A stretch of DNA of 64,000 nucleotides from Capilliphycus salinus (GTDB lineage: Bacteria > Cyanobacteriota > Cyanobacteriia > Cyanobacteriales > Microcoleaceae). The notes beneath the pieces were generated by a model. That model was not told the DNA's origin. It did not search any database and worked only from the letters and a program-made list of their open reading frames with translations. The stretch lies in contig NZ_CP178543.1 in assembly GCF_047276495.1 (NCBI RefSeq), positions 6,200,001-6,264,000 on the forward strand, in the 5' to 3' direction. Both the position numbers and the translations under genes were made by a program. Position 1 is the stretch's first letter, and every line of letters starts with the position of its first letter. This document shows, one piece after another, positions 53,825 to 63,828 of this stretch.

Positions 53825-55702
53825 ATGGGTGTAAATAACTTTAATGAGTTTGTGGCTCGAATTGAACAAGAGGAAGGATGTTACTGCGATCGCGCCGAAA
53901 CCCGGCAACAAACCCATCGGTTCTTCCACCCGGAAGACCCTCGGGGAACGGAAATCTTTAACTCCAACTGGCTTATACCCTTCGCCTCAAAACATCTCTG
54001 TCAGCATCATGTCTTTGCCAAAGCCTTACAACTGACCACAGATGCGGTGATGATCGCCACCAGTCGTCAGCATCCTCGTCAACCCCAAATTATCTATGTT
54101 AATTCAGCCTTTACAAAGCTGACCGGTTACTCACCCGAGGAAATTTTAGGTCAAACTCCCGAAATCCTCACCGGTGCCAAAACTGATCGTTTTGTTCTCA
54201 AACGTCTCAAGCAAGCTTTAGCCCGAGGACGGGTGTTTCAGAGCCGGATTATTAATTATCGCAAAGATGGTAGCGAATTTTTAAACGACCTGCACATTGA
54301 ACCTCTTTTTAATCGCTCTGGTGAAATTACATACTATTTAGCCCTTCAACGGGAGATACTCCGCGATCGCCTGATTTCTACTCCGGTCTCGACTGGCGAC
54401 TATCTTGACCGACTCACCGGTTTGGCCAATCGAACTCTATTTTTACAAAGGCTACACCAAGCCATTGAACAAACTCAAATCCATCAAGGTTATTTGTTTT
54501 CCGTCCTGTTGTTGAATTTAGACCGATTTAAACTGATTAACGATAGTTTGGGTCATCAAGCCGGCGATCAACTTCTGATGAAAATCGCTCAACGGCTGCA
54601 AAGCTGTATTCGTCCGACGGATCTGGTGGCGCGACTGGGAGGGGATGAGTTTGCGATCTTGCTCGACAAGATGCCAGACTTGGGGAAAGTCTCCCTGATC
54701 GCCGAACGCATTCAACAGTGTCTCAACAAACCTCTAATGCTGAAAAACCATGAGGTGTTTATCACTGCAAGTTTGGGAATTGTCCTCGGGAGTCGAGACT
54801 ACAATCACCCGGAAGATTTGATCCGAGACGCCGACACCGCTCTCCATCAAGCCAAAGCGGTCGGTAAGGCTTGTTATGCGGTCTTTGACCAAACCATGCA
54901 CCGTCACGCTCTCGAACGGCTTCAGCTTGAAAATGACCTGCGACGGGCGATCGAAACTCAACAACTCCAAGTTCACTATCAACCGATTATTTCGATGGAT
55001 ACGGGCAAAATTACCGGGTTTGAAGCCCTATTGCGATGGTATCATCCTCAACGAGGAATGATTGCCCCCAATTATTTTATTGCGATCGCCGAAGAAACCG
55101 GATTAATTCAAACTATCGGTCAATGGGTCCTGCGAGAAGCTTGTCAAAAAGCGAAACTTTGGCAGTTGACTTTTCCACAATTTCCGTCTTTATTTATGAG
55201 TGTCAATCTTTCTATTCACCAACTGACTTATCCGAATTTGGTGGAAAAGGTGGCCGAAATTTTAACGGAAACCGGTTGCGATCCTCGCTATTTAAAGTTA
55301 GAAATTACCGAAACGGCGATCGCCCAAAAAGCGGAGACGGTGATTCCGATTTTAGAAGAACTCACACAATTAGGGATTCAACTCTGTATTGATGATTTTG
55401 GCACGGGTTATTCTTCTTTGAGTCGGTTATATTATTTCCCGATTTCAACTTTAAAAGTAGATCGGTCTTTTGTTTCGGGAATTACTCAATCAACAAATGG
55501 GACCACAAAAATTGCTTCTGCTATTGTTAACTTAGCCCACAGTTTGGGATTGGAAGTCATCGCCGAAGGCGTAGAAACAGAACAACAATTAGCCACATTG
55601 CGAAGTTGGGGCTGTCAACTCGCTCAAGGGTATCACTGGGCAAAACCGGCCGCCAGCCCCCAAATTGAAGCGTTATTAGCTTCCTGTCCCTGTTGGCAAT
55701 AG
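53825..55702 (+). CDS. PAS-GGDEF-EAL cyclic di-GMP signalling protein
   Basis: A 625-residue cytoplasmic protein. The ATG at 53825 is preferred, since GGAAAG precedes it; a TTG at 53738 would add 29 residues. Residues about 60-180 are a PAS/PAC domain (IIYVNSAFTKLTGYSPEEILGQTPEIL). The diguanylate cyclase domain has an intact GGDEF motif (RLGGDEFAILL) and an upstream RPTD that fits the inhibitory I-site. The phosphodiesterase domain has EALL (GFEALLRWYHP) and DDFGTGYSS, so both activities look possible. The signal sensed by PAS is unknown. Confidence 0.94.
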   Translation: MGVNNFNEFVARIEQEEGCYCDRAETRQQTHRFFHPEDPRGTEIFNSNWLIPFASKHLCQHHVFAKALQLTTDAVMIATSRQHPRQPQIIYVNSAFTKLTGYSPEEILGQTPEILTGAKTDRFVLKRLKQALARGRVFQSRIINYRKDGSEFLNDLHIEPLFNRSGEITYYLALQREILRDRLISTPVSTGDYLDRLTGLANRTLFLQRLHQAIEQTQIHQGYLFSVLLLNLDRFKLINDSLGHQAGDQLLMKIAQRLQSCIRPTDLVARLGGDEFAILLDKMPDLGKVSLIAERIQQCLNKPLMLKNHEVFITASLGIVLGSRDYNHPEDLIRDADTALHQAKAVGKACYAVFDQTMHRHALERLQLENDLRRAIETQQLQVHYQPIISMDTGKITGFEALLRWYHPQRGMIAPNYFIAIAEETGLIQTIGQWVLREACQKAKLWQLTFPQFPSLFMSVNLSIHQLTYPNLVEKVAEILTETGCDPRYLKLEITETAIAQKAETVIPILEELTQLGIQLCIDDFGTGYSSLSRLYYFPISTLKVDRSFVSGITQSTNGTTKIASAIVNLAHSLGLEVIAEGVETEQQLATLRSWGCQLAQGYHWAKPAASPQIEALLASCPCWQ

Positions 55703-55746
55703 TCGGATGAGCAATGCCCATCCAACCCTCGAACCCCAATTAATCT

Positions 55747-57171
55747 TTAATCCTTGAAATGTTTGATAATTGCTTCGGCAAATTCCGAACATTTCAAAGA
55801 TTCCGCCGGCGGTTCCATCAACCGAGCTAAATCGTAGGTCACTTCCCGGTTAGAAATGGCAGCGCCCAATCCTTTTTTAATCAAGTCGGCCGCTTCTTGC
55901 CATCCCATATATTCTAACATCATTACCCCCGAAAGAATTAACGATCCGGGATTAACTCGATCTAAACCCGCGTGTTTGGGTGCGGTGCCGTGAGTGGCTT
56001 CAAAAATTGCACATTCATCGCCAATATTCGCACCGGGACCCATTCCTAAACCGCCCACCATCGCCGCCGCCGCATCGGATAAATAATCCCCGTTCAGGTT
56101 CATTGTCGCCAGGATAGAATATTCCGCAGGTCGGGTTTGAATTTGTTGGAAAATACTATCGGCAATGCGGTCATTGACCATTATTTTTTCTTTCCATTTG
56201 CCATTGCCGTGAGTCTCCCAAATTGCCTCTAAAACTTGTGCGACTTCCCCAACAATTTCCTGACGTTTTTCCGGGGTTAAGCCATCATATCCAGGCTCAA
56301 CTTTGCGGGCATTATCTTCGTTAGAAATCTCGGGATTATCTTCTTTATTGCCCAAAATCCAAGATTCTCGTTCCGTAATACATTCGTTGCGAAACTCGCT
56401 GGTTGCCAGTTCGTAGCCCCAATCTCTAAATGCACCTTCGGTATATTTCATAATATTCCCTTTATGCACCAAAGTTACCATTTGTTTGTCTTTGGGCAAC
56501 CTTAAAGCGTGTTGTATCGCCCGACGAACTAACCGTTGAGAACCGGTTTTACTAATGGGTTTGATGCCAATTCCCGAATCGAGGCGAATTTGTTTTTTAC
56601 CGTGTTCCGGTGTGGCGGGAATTAAATCATCATTGAGGATATGAATCAGTTTTTCGGCAATTTCACTCCCTTCTTTCCATTCAATTCCCAAGTAAATATC
56701 TTCTGTATTTTCCCGGTAAATAATCACATCCAATTTTTCCGGGGTTTTGTGGGGGGAAGGCGTACCCGAATAATATTTACACGGACGAACGCAGGCGTAA
56801 AGGTCGTTAATTTGTCGCAGCGCCACGTTTAACGAACGAATACCGCCGCCGATGGGAGTGGTTAAGGGACCTTTGATGGCGACGCCGTATTCTTTGATGG
56901 CGGTGAGGGTATCTTGCGGTAAATACTGGTAGGTACCGTACTGTTCGCAGGCTTCATCGCCGGCGTAGACCTTGAACCAACTAATTTGACGTTGACCCCC
57001 GTAGGCGGCTTCTACGGCCGCATCTAACACCCGTTGGCTGGCCGGCCACAGGTCGATGCCGGTGCCATCTCCGCGAATAAACGGGATAATCGGATTATCG
57101 GGAACAACCGGTTCGCCGTTGTTGAAGGTTACTTTTTCGCCTGTGGTGGGAGGGGTAATTTTTTCGTACAT
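55747..57171 (-). CDS. icd: NADP-dependent isocitrate dehydrogenase
   Basis: A 474-residue enzyme that oxidatively decarboxylates isocitrate to 2-oxoglutarate, the carbon skeleton for ammonium assimilation. Family segments are clear: PIGGGIRSLNVALRQ (substrate loop), RENTEDIYLGIEW, TLVHKGNIMKYTEGAF, MNLNGDYLSDAAAAM and ATHGTAPKHAG. The length matches cyanobacterial Icd. A TATAAT-like -10 lies on the minus strand at about 57213-57218. In cyanobacteria icd is a typical NtcA target, but I found no convincing GTA-N8-TAC here. Confidence 0.97.
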   Translation of the reverse strand: MYEKITPPTTGEKVTFNNGEPVVPDNPIIPFIRGDGTGIDLWPASQRVLDAAVEAAYGGQRQISWFKVYAGDEACEQYGTYQYLPQDTLTAIKEYGVAIKGPLTTPIGGGIRSLNVALRQINDLYACVRPCKYYSGTPSPHKTPEKLDVIIYRENTEDIYLGIEWKEGSEIAEKLIHILNDDLIPATPEHGKKQIRLDSGIGIKPISKTGSQRLVRRAIQHALRLPKDKQMVTLVHKGNIMKYTEGAFRDWGYELATSEFRNECITERESWILGNKEDNPEISNEDNARKVEPGYDGLTPEKRQEIVGEVAQVLEAIWETHGNGKWKEKIMVNDRIADSIFQQIQTRPAEYSILATMNLNGDYLSDAAAAMVGGLGMGPGANIGDECAIFEATHGTAPKHAGLDRVNPGSLILSGVMMLEYMGWQEAADLIKKGLGAAISNREVTYDLARLMEPPAESLKCSEFAEAIIKHFKD

Positions 57172-58107
57172 GAGGTTATCCTATCACATCAATTTTAGCG
57201 GGCAGAACGGATATTATACTTTGATCCGTTTTCGCCTTTTTCACGATTTTTGACGACGACTGAACTAATAGGCTAGAAATCTACAATTTCTTTAGAATTG
57301 TTGGGCGCATCAAGTTCAAATGAAAATGAATAATTGAGTCGGTTTGCAGAATCTTATTATACAAAGTTTGTAGATTTAAGGGAATCTTCAATAAAATTAA
57401 GAGGGTTTAATAAATCTTTTCTAAAAAATTAAACGTATACAGCCGTTCTCATATTGGTGAGGTACAGGACTTTACGAAGCACGGCAATCATGCGCTTAGG
57501 CAAGAGGTAAAAGGTAAAAGGCAAAATTTGGGAAGAATTTAAAGTGCTACTCTACCAATTGGGTTTGGTATCAATATTGGTCTTGGTGGGATTGAAGCAT
57601 CACTCCGGGTTGGCTTAATCCTTTTCTCCCGATGACCACCCCTAACAAAATCATACTTTTTCAAACTTTTTCAGAAAATGTCAAATTGCGATTAAAATAC
57701 TTCGCAACAAGATTGGGGAAGTTTGCGGACAAAAGGCGATTCGGGCTATTACAAGAGTTTGAGTGTTTCTTTTTTGCAAAGAGAATCGAAAAAAGAAAGT
57801 GATATTTATCACAACTTTATATGATTTCCCATGAGATTTAAGGTGTTTTCTCAGGAAAATCTCAGGCGGTTATTATTTTAATTTCAGATTTTAAAAAAAT
57901 GGATTATTTTTAAATTCCATACCTTTTCAAACATTATAATATTGTCTGAGTCTTCCAAAAATATTATATTAAATGTTATCGACTTCGGTTAATCACTTCG
58001 GCTGGATTTTATTTTATTTTGGTTCTTATATCGCCGAATAATTGGTCGATTTAACCGATGATTTAATGGGATTTCTACTGCAAAGTTTAAACTCAAAAGG
58101 AGAACAA
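57172..58107. other. Long A/T-rich intergenic region
   Basis: No gene, tRNA or clear repeat is seen apart from short GGTAAAA runs near 57508. It separates the divergent icd and beta-helix protein genes and should hold both promoters. A/T content rises steeply after 57,780. Confidence 0.6.
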
Positions 58108-59352
58108 ATGGAAGAACTTATTTTAAATCCGGCTAACCTTTTTAATTTCGGTACGCGAGTCACCAACACATCAGATAGCGGCCCCGGTTCTTTGCGAGAG
58201 GCGATTAATTTTGCCAATCTACAGCCAGGAGCCGATATTATTACCTTTGAAGGGGATATTTTTAACAATAGCTTTCCCCATGTAATTACCCTAGAAAGTG
58301 GCGAACTCACCATTACCGACAGCCTCACAATCGACGGTGATTTGAATGATGACGGTATCATCGATATTATCATTGATGCCAACCAACAATCCCGTGTTTT
58401 TAATATTGATGATGGCAACGGCATCGCCGACACAACCGTTACCCTAGAAGGACTGACCATCAGAGGCGGTAACGTCATCGGACTCGGCGGCGGCATCCTC
58501 AACCGCGAAAATTTAACCGTTCGCAACAGCCACATTACCCAGAATTCGGCAATCACCTCAGGCTCGGTTATCGGCGAAGGCGGCGGAATTAACAATGATG
58601 GCGGTATGCTAACCGTAGAAAACAGTACCCTCAGTAATAATAGCGCAACCCGCTTTAGCGGTGCGATTGATAACGATCGCGGCATTCTCAACGTCAGCAA
58701 CAGCACAATTAGCGGTAATACTTCGGCATCTTCCGGTGGAATTGCCACGCACCTGGGAACGGCAACCATCAGCAATAGTACAATTGCCGATAATAGCGGT
58801 ATTGGTTTGGTCAATGGTTCGCGCAGCAGCACTACCGTGACCAGCACTATTATCGCAGAAAACGGTAGAGATTTATTTAGCGTTGTTCCCTTTACCAGTG
58901 GCGGTCACAACCTCATTGGCAACGGCACCGGAGCAACGGGTTTTACCGATGGAATCAATAATGATTGGGTTGGGACTTCTGCTAATCCCATCGATCCCCT
59001 AATTGGGCCGCTGGAAGACAACGGTGGCGGTACTCCAACCCATGAACTTTTCTTCGGAAGTCCTGCTCTCAACCGGGGTAGCAATCCGAATAATTTGGAA
59101 TTTGATCAACGGGGCGAAGGTTTCCCTCGCCTATTAAATCCTATTAATAGATTGATGTTATCAGACGATTTGTCCATTTTTAGTAATGCGATTGATATTG
59201 GTGCGCTAGAGGTAGAGTTTGGTGGGATAGACCCGGAAATACTGATTCCGATCATGCCGGAAATACCCATTCCAATGGTGAATCCGATTCTGGGGGCTGC
59301 GGATATAGTTCCCACCTCCGAAATAGCCGATACCTCGAATACTTTTCTATAG
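58108..59352 (+). CDS. Parallel beta-helix surface protein, choice-of-anchor Q type
   Basis: A 414-residue protein. The start at 58108 is set by AAAGGAGAACAA directly upstream; an earlier frame start lacks this. From about residue 15 the sequence has the TNTSDSGPGSLREAINFAN opening common to cyanobacterial polymorphic-repeat proteins, then right-handed beta-helix repeats rich in N-S-T-I (NSTLSNNSA; NSTISGNTS; NSTIADNSG). It ends with the choice-of-anchor Q region (GGGTPTHELFFGSPALNRGS; IDIGALEVE). There is no classical signal peptide, so another export route is likely. The likely role is adhesion or cell surface structure; this is inferred. Confidence 0.85.
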   Translation: MEELILNPANLFNFGTRVTNTSDSGPGSLREAINFANLQPGADIITFEGDIFNNSFPHVITLESGELTITDSLTIDGDLNDDGIIDIIIDANQQSRVFNIDDGNGIADTTVTLEGLTIRGGNVIGLGGGILNRENLTVRNSHITQNSAITSGSVIGEGGGINNDGGMLTVENSTLSNNSATRFSGAIDNDRGILNVSNSTISGNTSASSGGIATHLGTATISNSTIADNSGIGLVNGSRSSTTVTSTIIAENGRDLFSVVPFTSGGHNLIGNGTGATGFTDGINNDWVGTSANPIDPLIGPLEDNGGGTPTHELFFGSPALNRGSNPNNLEFDQRGEGFPRLLNPINRLMLSDDLSIFSNAIDIGALEVEFGGIDPEILIPIMPEIPIPMVNPILGAADIVPTSEIADTSNTFL

Positions 59353-59392
59353 ATTTCAGAACTCGGGACTAATTTAAAATAACATTTTCTTC

Positions 59393-59416
59393 AATTCCCT
59401 CAGGGGGAATTTTTTA
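59393..59416 (+). terminator. Rho-independent terminator
   Basis: AATTCCC and GGGAATT form a 7-bp stem with a five-base loop, followed by a T-run, 40 bp after the beta-helix gene stop. Confidence 0.75.
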
Positions 59417-59509
59417 TTGGGCAACTGTCTAGATTGTCCTGAACTGTCGGCTAAGTTTTTGTAAGAGAAAGGGAGACTTCTTATAGACGTCTTTACCAGG
59501 GAGCGAACC

Positions 59510-60238
59510 ATGAAAAAGATTAAATTCAAAGCGGTGAGTTTATTATCTGTCGCCGCAGGCTTGTTATTAATGTCGAGTCCGGCTTTGGCTTCGACGTACA
59601 AAAGCACCAGTGGAACAACGACTTTGGTTGTCAAACGCGATGCTAACCGCACATTGGCTGGAAATTATTCGACAACGGTTAATAACCGCAAAATTGTAGG
59701 TGATATCCGCATTACCGATGCAGAAGGTGTACCGGGTTCTTACATTTATCAAGGTATATTTTCCGATCGCGGTTTGGATGGAAAAGGGGAATGTATTGGT
59801 GATATTACCATAGTTCGTCGTCAGATTGATCGTTCGGCGAGAATGGGTGCAAAAGTGACTTGGAAAGTTAAAGGCGGTCCGAGTTGTGCTTCGGTGGGTA
59901 AAACCTATACGTTAGACTTAGTTGAAGCTTTACCTTCTCCCGACCGAAAAGGAAATTTTAACTGGAATAATTCCGGGACTTGGCTTTCTGAACCGTTGCG
60001 GTATTCGACATGGCCGAAATGGAAAGTAACTTCTAGTGATGGTGAATTGAATTGTCGGGAGAAACCGAACGGTACAATTAAACGGGTTTATCGCACGAAT
60101 GTTGACCAAATTGAAGCGAATAAAAACCGAGCAAATGCGTTTGATTTGAGTCGGGGAAATAACCCTTGGTTGTTGACAACTGATGGCTGTTATGTTCGGG
60201 CGAATCGGCAGTTTATTCAACCGCTTTCTCTGCCTTAA
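59510..60238 (+). CDS. Secreted protein with C-terminal SH3-like region
   Basis: A 242-residue protein with a clear signal peptide (MKKIKFKAVSLLSVAAGLLL, cleavage likely after ALAS near residue 28). The mature part has two pieces: a beta-rich domain (residues about 30-150) with two Cys (GKGECIGD and GPSCASV), and a C-terminal SH3-like region (DGELNCREKPNGTIKRVY; DGCYVRANRQFI), also with paired Cys. It is likely periplasmic or extracellular. The N-terminal domain is not recognised. A strong terminator follows. Confidence 0.8.
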   Translation: MKKIKFKAVSLLSVAAGLLLMSSPALASTYKSTSGTTTLVVKRDANRTLAGNYSTTVNNRKIVGDIRITDAEGVPGSYIYQGIFSDRGLDGKGECIGDITIVRRQIDRSARMGAKVTWKVKGGPSCASVGKTYTLDLVEALPSPDRKGNFNWNNSGTWLSEPLRYSTWPKWKVTSSDGELNCREKPNGTIKRVYRTNVDQIEANKNRANAFDLSRGNNPWLLTTDGCYVRANRQFIQPLSLP

Positions 60239-60250
60239 TTTGATTTGATA

Positions 60251-60282
60251 AAAACCCGGTTTCTTTGAGAAACCGGGTTTTT
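60251..60282. terminator. Strong bidirectional terminator
   Basis: Perfect 13-bp arms, AAAACCCGGTTTC and GAAACCGGGTTTT, with a TTTGA loop. It sits between two convergent genes, 12 bp after one stop and about 10 bp before the other, and should end transcription from both sides. Confidence 0.9.
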
Positions 60283-60292
60283 GGGTTTACAG

Positions 60293-62164
60293 TTACTCTG
60301 CTTTTACATCTTCAACATCTTCGGGATCTTGAGATAAAATCAGCGCACTGTAAGGGCCGATCGCAATATTTCCGTTGTACTCTAACCCATCTTTTTCGCC
60401 TTCGTTGGCAATCATATCGCACCCGCCAAAATTGCCAAAATCTTCGCTATAATACTGGGAATCGCTATTAAACCGCACCCGCCAAGCGCCGCCTTTTGGG
60501 AATCCAATATTATAACTGTCATAACTGCGGTCAGCCAGATTGACGACAATCACAACATCATCTTTCGGGCCGCCAAACTCCCAACGATGGAAAGCGAGAA
60601 GTTTATCATTATTATTAATATGATAAACATTCACATTTTGACCTTGTAAGCCACGAGTATTGCCGTCTAAATTGCGTCGTAAGCGAATTAAATGCTGGTA
60701 TAAGGTGAAAATTCCATTGAAAGTTTCTTTCCGTTTTAAATCCAACGGATCGGTATCTTCAAACCATTTATCTTCTAATAGTTCTTGCCCCTGAAACATG
60801 AGCGGAATTCCTGGAGAAGTAAACACAAAAACTCCCCCTAAGGTTGAGCGTTTGCGAGAAAACCAACTATCCGCATTTCCCTGCCAAATTTCTTCAGGAA
60901 CTCGGGCTTGTCCGTTCGCGACTTCATCGTGAGACTCAGTATAAATAACCCGTTCAAAGACATCTGTATTGTAATACCGAGAAATGGCATCCCGGACTGC
61001 ATAAAGATCGCGAAAAGCATCATCAGGCGGAATAATTGCATCTCGAATTGGATGAACAAATAAATGATCCCATTGAGCATCAAATCCGGCTCCGCCTGCA
61101 CCCGTATCTTTGGTAATCCAGTGATTATCGCGGAGGTCTTCTGCAATGGTAATTTTATGAGAAAAATGACTATCAATTTCTTCATTAATCCATTGCATTA
61201 TAGTCCAACCCTCCGGAATTTCTGCTCCTCCTTGTTCTAGGGAGCGAATATTCAAAGTAGAATCCCAACGTAGTCCATCGAGATGATATTCTCTAAGCCA
61301 CATTAAGGCATTATCACGCAAGAATTGACGGACTTCAGGACGACCATAATCCGGGCGAGTATTCCCCCAAGCCGTTTCTGCTCGCCAATCGTTATAGAAG
61401 TAAATTCCGCCACCCTCATTTTCACTCCAACCGTCAAATTGCCATAAATCTAAATCGCTGGGGCCGAAGTGATTATAGACCACATCTAAAATGACCATTA
61501 TGCCCTCTTTATGAGCGGCATTGACAAATTCTTTAAAGGCCTGGGAACCGCCATAAGCCGTCTCAACGGCAAATACATCAGCCGGATTATAACCCCAAGA
61601 AAAATCTGCTGCAAATTCAGCACTCGGCATAATTTCAATGGCATTAACACCCAGTTCTTTTAAATAGGGTAATCCTCGAATTGCACTCTTAAAAGTTCCA
61701 GGTTTTCCGCCGGGTTTATCGACAAAAGTACCAACGTGCATTTCATAGATGACAATTTCATTCCAATTCGGAGGAGAAAAATCATCATCTTCCCAATAAA
61801 ATTCAGAATAAACAATTACTGAATTGCCATTAGAATGAGTGACTTCTTTGGAGTAGGGGTCTTTGCGTTTATAGGTTTCGCCTGTGTCTTTATTAACGAT
61901 AATGTACCGATATTCATCGCCGACTTGGGCTTCTTGAAAATCCCCATACCAAAAACCATTTTCTTCAGGGTCTAAGGGATTGGCTGTCTCTGACCAATTG
62001 TTAAAACTACCCGTTACATAAACCTTGGAGGCGTTGGGCGCCCACACCCGAAATGCTGTTCCTTGGGAATGAGGAATAGATCCCATTCCCGAATGAGTCT
62101 GAACCGGTTTAGGAGAATCCAGTAACATTGCTTTTAAGCCTTGAAAAAAACGGTTAATGTTCAT
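60293..62164 (-). CDS. GH13 glucan branching enzyme-like protein with CBM48
   Basis: A 623-residue protein. Residues about 30-125 form a CBM48 domain (GTAFRVWAPNASKVYVTGSF). The barrel has the four GH13 regions: DVVYNHFG, GLRWDSTLNI with the nucleophile Asp, ITIAEDL with the acid/base Glu, and ESHDEV. It is shorter than classical GlgB and shares features with alternate branching enzymes or maltooligosyl hydrolases, so the precise activity is open. No signal peptide. With the two GH13 genes at 31.6-35.4 kb it belongs to cytoplasmic storage-glucan metabolism. Confidence 0.88.
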   Translation of the reverse strand: MNINRFFQGLKAMLLDSPKPVQTHSGMGSIPHSQGTAFRVWAPNASKVYVTGSFNNWSETANPLDPEENGFWYGDFQEAQVGDEYRYIIVNKDTGETYKRKDPYSKEVTHSNGNSVIVYSEFYWEDDDFSPPNWNEIVIYEMHVGTFVDKPGGKPGTFKSAIRGLPYLKELGVNAIEIMPSAEFAADFSWGYNPADVFAVETAYGGSQAFKEFVNAAHKEGIMVILDVVYNHFGPSDLDLWQFDGWSENEGGGIYFYNDWRAETAWGNTRPDYGRPEVRQFLRDNALMWLREYHLDGLRWDSTLNIRSLEQGGAEIPEGWTIMQWINEEIDSHFSHKITIAEDLRDNHWITKDTGAGGAGFDAQWDHLFVHPIRDAIIPPDDAFRDLYAVRDAISRYYNTDVFERVIYTESHDEVANGQARVPEEIWQGNADSWFSRKRSTLGGVFVFTSPGIPLMFQGQELLEDKWFEDTDPLDLKRKETFNGIFTLYQHLIRLRRNLDGNTRGLQGQNVNVYHINNNDKLLAFHRWEFGGPKDDVVIVVNLADRSYDSYNIGFPKGGAWRVRFNSDSQYYSEDFGNFGGCDMIANEGEKDGLEYNGNIAIGPYSALILSQDPEDVEDVKAE

Positions 62165-62390
62165 CGAGTCAGCTAGAGTAAATTGTGCAATCTAGCTGTA
62201 CTATAAAAAAAAGTGATACGAACTGCAAAGTCTAGTTTCCCAGTGTCAAGGGTTGTGGGAAAGGGACAACTACAAAAGCAGGAATTTGTCCCTGCTCAAG
62301 TCGGTTCGCTCACTTCCTGATTAAGCATTTATCGTAAGAGAAGCGAGTTCAGTTGTTAACTCATCTTAAGATAGATTTTGCTCAAAATTC

Positions 62391-63449
62391 TTACTGGATT
62401 TCAGCATCTCTGATCACATCAATGACAATTTGTCCATTGCGAATCAAACGGTATTCTCCCCGCCAAATTCCGGGGGTTAGAGGTCGTTGACGACTATTTC
62501 TCTTGCCAATATAACCAAGCCAAGTCCGACTGGGTGAGTTAAGCTGTTCTTGATGTTCAACCACCACCCGACCTCGCGGATCGGAAAGTTGATATTCGAC
62601 GCGATCGCCGGCTAAAGTACCGTAAGCCTGCACCCAAAACAACAGTGCCGGGTCGTCAGCAGAAAAGTAGGTTTCGGTAAATTCTCCTTCCCAGAGTTGA
62701 TCTAAATTGGGGGGTTCGCTGGAAAAGCCGGCGCGAATTAACCCGGTTGGGGTGTAGGGAAGGGGTCGATCCCAAAGGGAATTTTGGCTAACATTACAAC
62801 CGGATGAGGCATTCGGTCCGACAAACGGATCGACGACTTCACCTTGATAACGTATACTCAGATGAACGTGGGGAAATGAGGCTAAACCGGAGGTTCCCAC
62901 CAGTCCCAAAACGGTTCCGGTATCAACGATATCTCCGGGTTGGACTTCTATACTCCCCTGGCGAAGATGACAATATTGGGTTTCCCAACCCACACCTTCA
63001 GAAACAATACTGTGATCGATGACAACGCCATTCCCGCATTCTGTTCCTTCGACTGCATTTCTATCAAATTGATCTTCAACCCGACGATCTTCAACTCCAT
63101 CTCGCACTCTGAGGACTTTTCCGGGGGCGGAGGCTAAGACGGGGACACCGTAAGCCATCATTCCTTCGTCGGAGATCGCAAAATCTGTCCCTTTATGACC
63201 GTCGTAGGTTTGTCGTCCGCACCCAAAATCAACGGCATTGGGAGACGGATCGCGATCGGGGTAAAGTAGGATAAAGCAATCTTCACCGATTGTACATTGA
63301 ATCGGTGGAGAAAAAAGAGGACTCGGTATGGTTTGGGCGAGCCAGGTTTCGACGGTTAAACCCAGTTTGGGGTTAAGGGCGTTAAAAATAACCGTTAAGC
63401 CGAAAATTAGACAAAATAAAGCCAGATATTTTTTTAAACGTAAAATCAT
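62391..63449 (-). CDS. M23 family metallopeptidase (LytM/peptidoglycan hydrolase)
   Basis: The ATG at 63449 (MILRLKKYLALFCLIFGL) begins a signal or anchor segment; the longer frame merely translates the upstream 19-bp repeats. The 352-residue product carries an M23 domain in its middle, with zinc ligands HKGTDFAI (H and D) and HVHLSIRY (HxH), and conserved GNGVVIDHS and TQYCHLRQGSIEV. A C-terminal beta domain of about 110 residues follows. It likely cleaves peptidoglycan cross-links in the periplasm. The Cys pairs in the domain may form disulphides. Confidence 0.9.
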   Translation of the reverse strand: MILRLKKYLALFCLIFGLTVIFNALNPKLGLTVETWLAQTIPSPLFSPPIQCTIGEDCFILLYPDRDPSPNAVDFGCGRQTYDGHKGTDFAISDEGMMAYGVPVLASAPGKVLRVRDGVEDRRVEDQFDRNAVEGTECGNGVVIDHSIVSEGVGWETQYCHLRQGSIEVQPGDIVDTGTVLGLVGTSGLASFPHVHLSIRYQGEVVDPFVGPNASSGCNVSQNSLWDRPLPYTPTGLIRAGFSSEPPNLDQLWEGEFTETYFSADDPALLFWVQAYGTLAGDRVEYQLSDPRGRVVVEHQEQLNSPSRTWLGYIGKRNSRQRPLTPGIWRGEYRLIRNGQIVIDVIRDAEIQ

Positions 63450-63534
63450 AGGAATTTTCTTAAATGTTTCTAGGAATGCCGATTTTGCACCCTTAATTTT
63501 ATTCTGAAATTCACCGGTTTTGACCTCTCCCCCA

Positions 63535-63657
63535 ACCCCTCTCCACCTCTGCCTACCCTCTCCTACCTCTCCCCCAACCCCTCTCCACCTCTGCCTACCC
63601 TCTCCACCTCTGCCTACCCTCTCCACCTCTGCCTACCCTCTCCACCTCTCCCCAGCC
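63535..63657. repeat. 19-bp tandem repeat and related C-rich repeats
   Basis: CTCTCCACCTCTGCCTACC starts at 63581, 63600, 63619 and (diverging) 63638, an exact 19-bp period, preceded by less regular copies. It is followed at about 63658-63790 by C/G-rich palindromes. The gap between the peptidase and the last gene holds only these repeats. Confidence 0.9.
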
Positions 63658-63828
63658 CTCTCCTACAAGGAGAGGGGGAAAATCGTGTCCCTGACGGGAC
63701 TATTTATTAGTTGGAGAGGGAACTTGGGGCCTCTCCTAACCCCCCCGATCTTCGGGGGGGCAGGGGGGATCGGAGAGGGGAGTAATGAACTGTAACCTTT
63801 TACAACTGAAAACTCCGCTTATTTGAGA

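Noticed and set aside
57172..57330. NtcA site before icd
   Set aside because: Expected from the biology, but no GTA-N8-TAC was found; only a TATAAT-like -10 is present.
63450..63626. N-terminal 59-residue extension of the M23 peptidase
   Set aside because: It only translates the 19-bp tandem repeat; a normal signal segment starts at 63449.
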